A stretch of DNA of 12,503 nt from the NCBI GenBank assembly GCA_026770585.1, contig MU646618.1, positions 157,808-170,310 on the forward strand, written 5' to 3'. Positions within the stretch are counted from its first letter, which is position 1, and every line of letters begins with the position of its first letter. The notes under the pieces are model-generated. The model saw only the letters and a list, made by a program, of their open reading frames with translations. It had not been told where the DNA came from and ran no database searches. This DNA is from Baffinella frigidus. Taxonomy: Eukaryota > Cryptophyceae > Cryptomonadales > Baffinellaceae. Position numbers and translations under genes: made by a program. This document shows, piece by piece, positions 12,393 through 12,503 of this stretch.

Positions 12393-12503
12393 CGTTGAAG
12401 TCTGTCGGAGAGAAGGAGATGCCGTCCTTGAAGGGCAGCGCGGGTAGGTCCAGAATGATCAGCGACGGGTGGAGGTACATGATTGGCCACCTGGCGCGCC
12501 CTC
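12393..12503 (-). CDS. Partial minus-strand exon at the right edge
   Basis: Open from the edge in one minus frame: WPIMYLHPSLIILDLPALPF, then KDGISFSPTDFN, ending AACG|GTGGAA at 12392 (in-frame stop at 12379-12381 if unspliced). Third positions are strongly G/C, like the USP exons. Probably the 3' end of an exon of a gene that starts outside the window; no family recognised. Confidence 0.45.

Overview
This looks like a GC-rich nuclear segment from a microbial eukaryote, most likely an alga or related protist. Coding blocks are split by GT-AG introns, there are degenerate plant/alveolate-type telomere repeats (TTTAGGG), and small palindromic elements are dense. Every well-supported acceptor reads AG|G, a habit reported for dinoflagellates, but I cannot assign a lineage. 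Nothing suggests bacterial or viral origin. Most long open frames are chance products of GC-rich or repetitive DNA.

Two divergent genes form the core. On the minus strand, a ubiquitin-specific protease (USP, peptidase C19) starts near 5835 and runs left. It has a Cys box (5791-5835), a QQDAEE box (4771-5209), a first zinc CxxC (4170-~4399), a second zinc-finger block (2316-2437), a second CxxC (~1687-1786) and a weak candidate C-terminal/His-box segment (1103-1225). On the plus strand, an ankyrin-repeat/SH3 protein of 331 predicted residues lies in three exons (6118-6719, 6846-7167, 8003-8074). The last exon supplies the end of the SH3 domain and an acidic tail. About 280 bp separate the two start codons and hold a small inverted-repeat element.

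The main surprise is that both genes carry a telomere-like array inside an intron. The USP array (about 2905-4128) follows a donor closely, and the ankyrin/SH3 array (about 7688-7990) ends a dozen bases before an acceptor. The arrays lie in opposite orientations on the DNA, so in both pre-mRNAs the sense strand is C-rich (CCCUAAA).

The window is also crowded with small elements. A ~130-bp element (S) occurs twice, each copy with its own 11-13 bp target duplication, and one copy duplicates the USP exon-intron junction. At least seven kinds of terminal-inverted-repeat or palindromic elements (M1-M7) are present. M1, M2 and M3 have several copies, and M1 copies differ by swapped halves and a compensatory palindrome change. 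USP exon D is partly duplicated and exon E is partly triplicated.

Layout: 1-1102, possible minus-strand exons plus repeats; 1103-5835, USP gene; 5836-6117, divergent intergenic; 6118-8074, ankyrin/SH3 gene; 8089-10463, clusters of palindromes, dispersed repeats and a retroelement-like fragment; 10464-12503, mostly unrecognised DNA with an internal duplication, an M2 element, a tRNA-like fold and the edge of another minus-strand exon.
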